A stretch of DNA of 39,207 nucleotides, from the NCBI GenBank assembly GCA_903864835.1, contig CAIPHK010000019.1:1-39207 (forward strand), written 5' to 3'. The notes below the pieces were generated by a model that had not been told where the DNA came from, did no database searches, and saw only the letters and a program-made list of their open reading frames with translations. The stretch comes from an uncultured bacterium. Lineage in GTDB: Bacteria; Margulisbacteria; Marinamargulisbacteria; SXXA01. Position numbers and translations under genes: made by a program. Shown here piece after piece: positions 36,422 to 39,207 of this stretch (positions are counted from its first letter, which is position 1; every line of letters starts with the position of its first letter).

Positions 36422-37876
36422 CTATTCATCGTCACCTACAGGCCGATGAGGCGGTACGATCGTACAATTGGTTTTTTCGGACAAGGGCCCTCCGCGACGG
36501 AAAATTTCCTTGACTACTTTCAGCGACTGCTCAGAGCTAGGGTCGCCGACATACCCTGTAGTTCGTGATTCTTGTTGGAGAAAATACGCAGGTCTCGTCC
36601 AATCTATTTTGTCACGTCGAGTAAACACACCGTTGGAGACCGCATTTTGAAGCCTGCGGATTATCATTTGTTCCGCAATAATTTTCCCCTGAGGCACCAC
36701 TTTTACGTTTTCCGTCAAGTTGACGTCTCTAAATTCATCTCGTTCGCTAAATGCGTCCAGAATGTACTTCTCAAGAATCGGATAATGAGTGCAACAGAGC
36801 CCAATCGCAGTAACCTTACCTAAGTCGGCGCCAATTTGAATAAAAAACTTCTGCATATCCCCTTGTTTTCGGGGTCGTTGATCACCGACATAGGTCTTTG
36901 CGTTACCCATCACTTCTTCTTTTAGATCAACCTCGGTCTTATCAGGCACCTTCCCCTCGAGCAGACTCACCCAATCCGGTGGCGCATAGGCGTGAACAAA
37001 CAGGACAGGGTATAGGCTTGAACGCTCCCGAACCTGCTGCAGCAACACCGTTTCTTCTCGGGAATCCCGCTCGATTGGTAATTGTCCTTGATATACTCGG
37101 GGAAGGGTCGGTACATCAATATTGGAGCGTACTACTGTAATACAATCTGAGCCGTGTGTTTTATAATGATTTACCGCAAGCTCTAATGGGTACAACCCAC
37201 TTTTCGTCGTTGCCGGTGTCGACAATACCGCGATATGGATTTCCTTACTGCCGCCAACGTCAACCGAATCCCCCTTCAGATACAGTTCCTTGGCTGTCGG
37301 TTTAATAATTTCAAATACTTCAGTTCCAGGAATATTCCCGTTAATCCAACCCCGTAAATTGGCGCCATCTGTCGTACTTGCGGTATTGCACGCGATAACA
37401 ATCAGATCAGCACCGTAGGTTTTTGCCCCTTCTCGAAGCAACCCCTTGGTTAGTTTCAGAATCTCAGGGACAGGTTTCCCCCCAAACGGCGCGTTATAGG
37501 CATCCCCAATATGTAGCATTTTAAATTTTGCATGATATTCAGAACTAATCGCCCGCATCTCGTTTTGGACATATTTTACTTCATCACTCTGTGCTGCCGC
37601 CCCTCCCGCTCCAGAGTCCACGTTCACAACAACGAATTCCTTATCCGCAATGGGAGCTGGATTCGCATCCGTAATCGGCCGTCCAGGATAAGACACTACT
37701 GGGGGCCCAGACGCAAAGTTCCTCGTTAAAAAAGTGGGTACTGACTTTGAATTCAGCAAAGTGGGAGATTTAACGACACTCATCTGCCGAACGATACCCG
37801 ACATCGCCAGGATAGCGCGTTGTGAAGTGGTTAGGAGTCTAGAAGAAACAGTCATCAGAGGTATTCGAGCCACCAT
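36422..37876 (-). CDS. Glutamate-racemase-like (MurI superfamily) protein with presequence-like N-terminus
   Basis: 484 residues, versus ~265 for MurI. ATG 37876 has GGGAGG five to six bases upstream, so the long N-terminus is translated: residues 1-69 carry eight Arg/Lys and no Asp/Glu (MVARIPLMTVSSRLLTTSQR..., then FLTRNFASGPP). The catalytic domain has VVNVDSGAGGAA (Asp87-Ser88), HIGDAYNAPFGGKPVPE, IACNTAST with Cys163 and LCCTHYPILEK with Cys362-His364, so both racemase cysteines are present. Compared with MurI there are large insertions, including VDVGGSKEIHIAVLSTPATT and YPVLFVHAYAPPDWVSLLEG, shared with the next gene. It may racemise glutamate, aspartate or a related substrate. First gene of a three-gene cassette. 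Confidence 0.8.
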   Translation of the reverse strand: MVARIPLMTVSSRLLTTSQRAILAMSGIVRQMSVVKSPTLLNSKSVPTFLTRNFASGPPVVSYPGRPITDANPAPIADKEFVVVNVDSGAGGAAAQSDEVKYVQNEMRAISSEYHAKFKMLHIGDAYNAPFGGKPVPEILKLTKGLLREGAKTYGADLIVIACNTASTTDGANLRGWINGNIPGTEVFEIIKPTAKELYLKGDSVDVGGSKEIHIAVLSTPATTKSGLYPLELAVNHYKTHGSDCITVVRSNIDVPTLPRVYQGQLPIERDSREETVLLQQVRERSSLYPVLFVHAYAPPDWVSLLEGKVPDKTEVDLKEEVMGNAKTYVGDQRPRKQGDMQKFFIQIGADLGKVTAIGLCCTHYPILEKYILDAFSERDEFRDVNLTENVKVVPQGKIIAEQMIIRRLQNAVSNGVFTRRDKIDWTRPAYFLQQESRTTGYVGDPSSEQSLKVVKEIFRRGGPLSEKTNCTIVPPHRPVGDDE

Positions 37877-38085
37877 GTGAGCCTCCCAGGATAAATTTTA
37901 GAAACGGGTCAAATGCGACCCAACAGTGTCATACACGGAACTATTTTCTCCAGCAATTTCCAACTGATTCCTCACACACCAATTATCGAAAAAACCGCTC
38001 TAAAAATTTCAAGAGATTTGAACGAGATTAAAATTACTAGATACACCCGCAAAAATTTACTGCACTGACACTGCGTTATTATCGA
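37877..38085. other. Divergent intergenic region (209 bases)
   Basis: Lies between the racemase-like cassette (leftward) and the P-type ATPase (rightward) and must hold both promoters. It contains the cassette's GGGAGG ribosome binding site at its left edge. It is AT-rich in the middle. I see no convincing RNA gene, repeat or clear promoter pair. Confidence 0.5.
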
Positions 38086-39069
38086 TTGCCATCGCGATCA
38101 GAGGTCTCTACTATCCCACTAGTGAAAATAACCGGACTCTCCGACACCGACGCCCTCCAACGCCTCTCCAAATACGGACTCAACACTATTGGGCCGGACA
38201 AAAAGATAAGTCTAGCCCAGCGGATTCTTTTGCAGTTAAAAAGCCCGGTAACCCTAGTGTTGTTGACGGCAACAATCGTGTCCGGCGTTGTCGGAGATCT
38301 ACTCGATTCCATCGCAATTCTAATGATCATCGTTTTAAATTTGGGAATTGCCCTCACCCAAGAATTAAAGGCAGACGCCACGGTGGCCGCACTCAAAACG
38401 CTGGCCACACCCCTCGCCAGAGTACTGAGATCCGGCAAAAAAAAGGAAATACCCGCGGCCCATGTCGTTCAGGGAGACTATTTAATTTTAGACGCGGGCG
38501 ACTATATTGCCGCAGACGCCCAGCTGATCGAGGCGTTCCAATTATCCGTCGATGAATCAATTTTGACCGGCGAGTCCCTGCCACTTGAAAAACAATCGGA
38601 CGCAATGATATTCGGCGCGACATTGGTCACCACAGGATCAGGAATGGCTAAAGTCACCGCAACGGGGATGACCAGCGAAGTGGGCAAAATTGCGCAATTA
38701 TTGACCGAATCAAACCCCGACAAAACCCCGCTGCAACTCCGTATGGATGAGAGTAGTCGCCTTCTTCTTTTTATCTCTGGAGGGATTGTGATTGCCGTCT
38801 CGATTCTATTTCTTATCCAAGGCCAACCGTGGCAACATATCGGGTTACTTACGATCAGCCTGGCGGTCGCTGCGATTCCAGAAGGGTTACCAACAATTAC
38901 AACCCTCGCCCTCACGTTGGCCGTTGGAAGATTGAGTAAACGGAATGCCATTGTCCGGAATTTAATGGCGGTCGAGACCTTAGGCTCAACCGAAATCATT
39001 TGTACCGATAAAACCGGAACTCTGACGACCGGAAAAATGGAAATACGTGAAATCATTGGTACTAATTGA
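38086..39069 (+). pseudogene. Cation P-type ATPase, 3' part lost to an IS3-family insertion
   Basis: 327 of the usual ~850-900 residues. Present: N-terminal cation ATPase domain (GLSDTDALQRLSKYGLNTIG), TM1-2, the actuator domain with SVDESILTGESLPLEKQ, TM3-4 with AAIPEGLPTITTLAL (the PEGL motif of P2-type calcium pumps), and the phosphorylation motif ICTDKTGTLT with Asp308. After KMEIREIIGTN the frame stops at TGA (39067-39069), which is the first three bases of the IS end. The nucleotide-binding domain and TM5-10 are missing, so transport is impossible. The start is uncertain: TTG 38086 or GTG 38122. Confidence 0.9.
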
Positions 39070-39207
39070 GCTTGCCCCCAAAAAGTGTACCAGTAGAATA
39101 GATAGACTACGGAGGACAGGAAAATGGGCAAGAAGCAGAAAACATATAGTACAGAAGTGAAGGCGCGAGTGGCGCTGGAGGCGTTACGAGGGCAAAAAAC
39201 GGTGGCA
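39067..39207 (+). mobile_element. Left end of an IS3-family insertion sequence (partial)
   Basis: The terminal inverted repeat begins TGAGCTTGCCCCCAAAAAGT at 39067 and runs to about 39093 (ending GTACCAG). The 5'-TG start and the CCCC-A-run-GTG pattern are typical of IS3-family ends. The orfA start follows at 39124. The right end and target duplication are outside the window. Confidence 0.85.
39124..39207 (+). CDS. IS3-family transposase OrfA (N-terminal fragment at window edge)
   Basis: 28 codons from ATG 39124, preceded by GGAGG. MGKKQKTYSTEVKARVALEA followed by LRGQKTVA is the characteristic beginning of the helix-turn-helix OrfA protein of IS3 elements. The rest, and OrfB with the DDE integrase domain made by frameshifting, would lie beyond the window. 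Confidence 0.88.
   Translation, partial: MGKKQKTYSTEVKARVALEALRGQKTVA

Noticed and set aside
33087-37876. Eukaryotic (mitochondrial-protein) contamination
   Set aside because: Each gene has a strong bacterial ribosome binding site, no introns, and is contiguous with bacterial genes on both sides.

Overview
The window is gene-dense bacterial chromosome with mostly standard house-keeping genes in tight operons: ATGA and TAATG overlaps, good Shine-Dalgarno sites, and all three standard stop codons in use. The organism looks diderm: there is a PorV/UPF0164-like beta-barrel gene, a secreted protein ending in a FlgD-like domain, and a surface repeat protein. Together with the separate glyQ/glyS subunits and the OTU-like and racemase-like accessory proteins, this suggests a deep-branching, possibly protist-associated lineage. 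Candidatus Margulisbacteria/Marinamargulisbacteria is my guess; it is inference and cannot be proven from the window.

Layout. 1-1500: a possible transposase tail, then an ORF with OTU-protease-like motifs that may be 5'-truncated. 1.56-8.05 kb (+): glyQ-glyS, pyrG, lysC with a probable internal start for a regulatory beta subunit, and a PlsY-like membrane protein that lacks the PlsY signature motifs. 13.2-8.06 kb (-): a six-gene operon def-lysA-dacA-panB-cysS-STAS. 13.4-18.6 kb (+): MidA-like methyltransferase with helical repeats, small AtpZ-like membrane protein, YdiJ-like FAD/Fe-S dehydrogenase, radical SAM protein. 18.6-19.9 kb (-): CCA-adding enzyme. 20.1-23.5 kb (+): the classical rpmH-rnpA-yidD-yidC-jag-mnmE block, ended by a perfect 12-bp palindrome.

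30.7-23.6 kb (-): sppA-Yip1-ispF-trmH, two unrecognised proteins, then a decaying cell-surface region. There a PorV-like gene has an amber codon in its signal peptide. The next gene, a tail-fibre-like repeat protein, has both a frameshift and an in-frame UGA. A strong terminator follows, then the intact FlgD-like secreted protein behind a leader hairpin. 30.8-33.1 kb (+): an unknown membrane-anchored protein behind a 49-bp tandem duplication, a YkgJ-like cysteine cluster protein and a WecG/TagA glycosyltransferase.

37.9-33.1 kb (-) is the most unusual part. Two paralogous glutamate-racemase-like proteins (one with both catalytic cysteines, one missing its first) and a large protein with a possible GT-B-like architecture lie in one cassette. 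All three start with basic extensions free of acidic residues that resemble mitochondrial presequences, and strong ribosome binding sites fix the starts. With the OTU-like protein at the left edge, these are candidate host-directed proteins. The window closes with a P-type ATPase gene cut just after its phosphorylation motif by an IS3-family element whose end supplies the stop codon.
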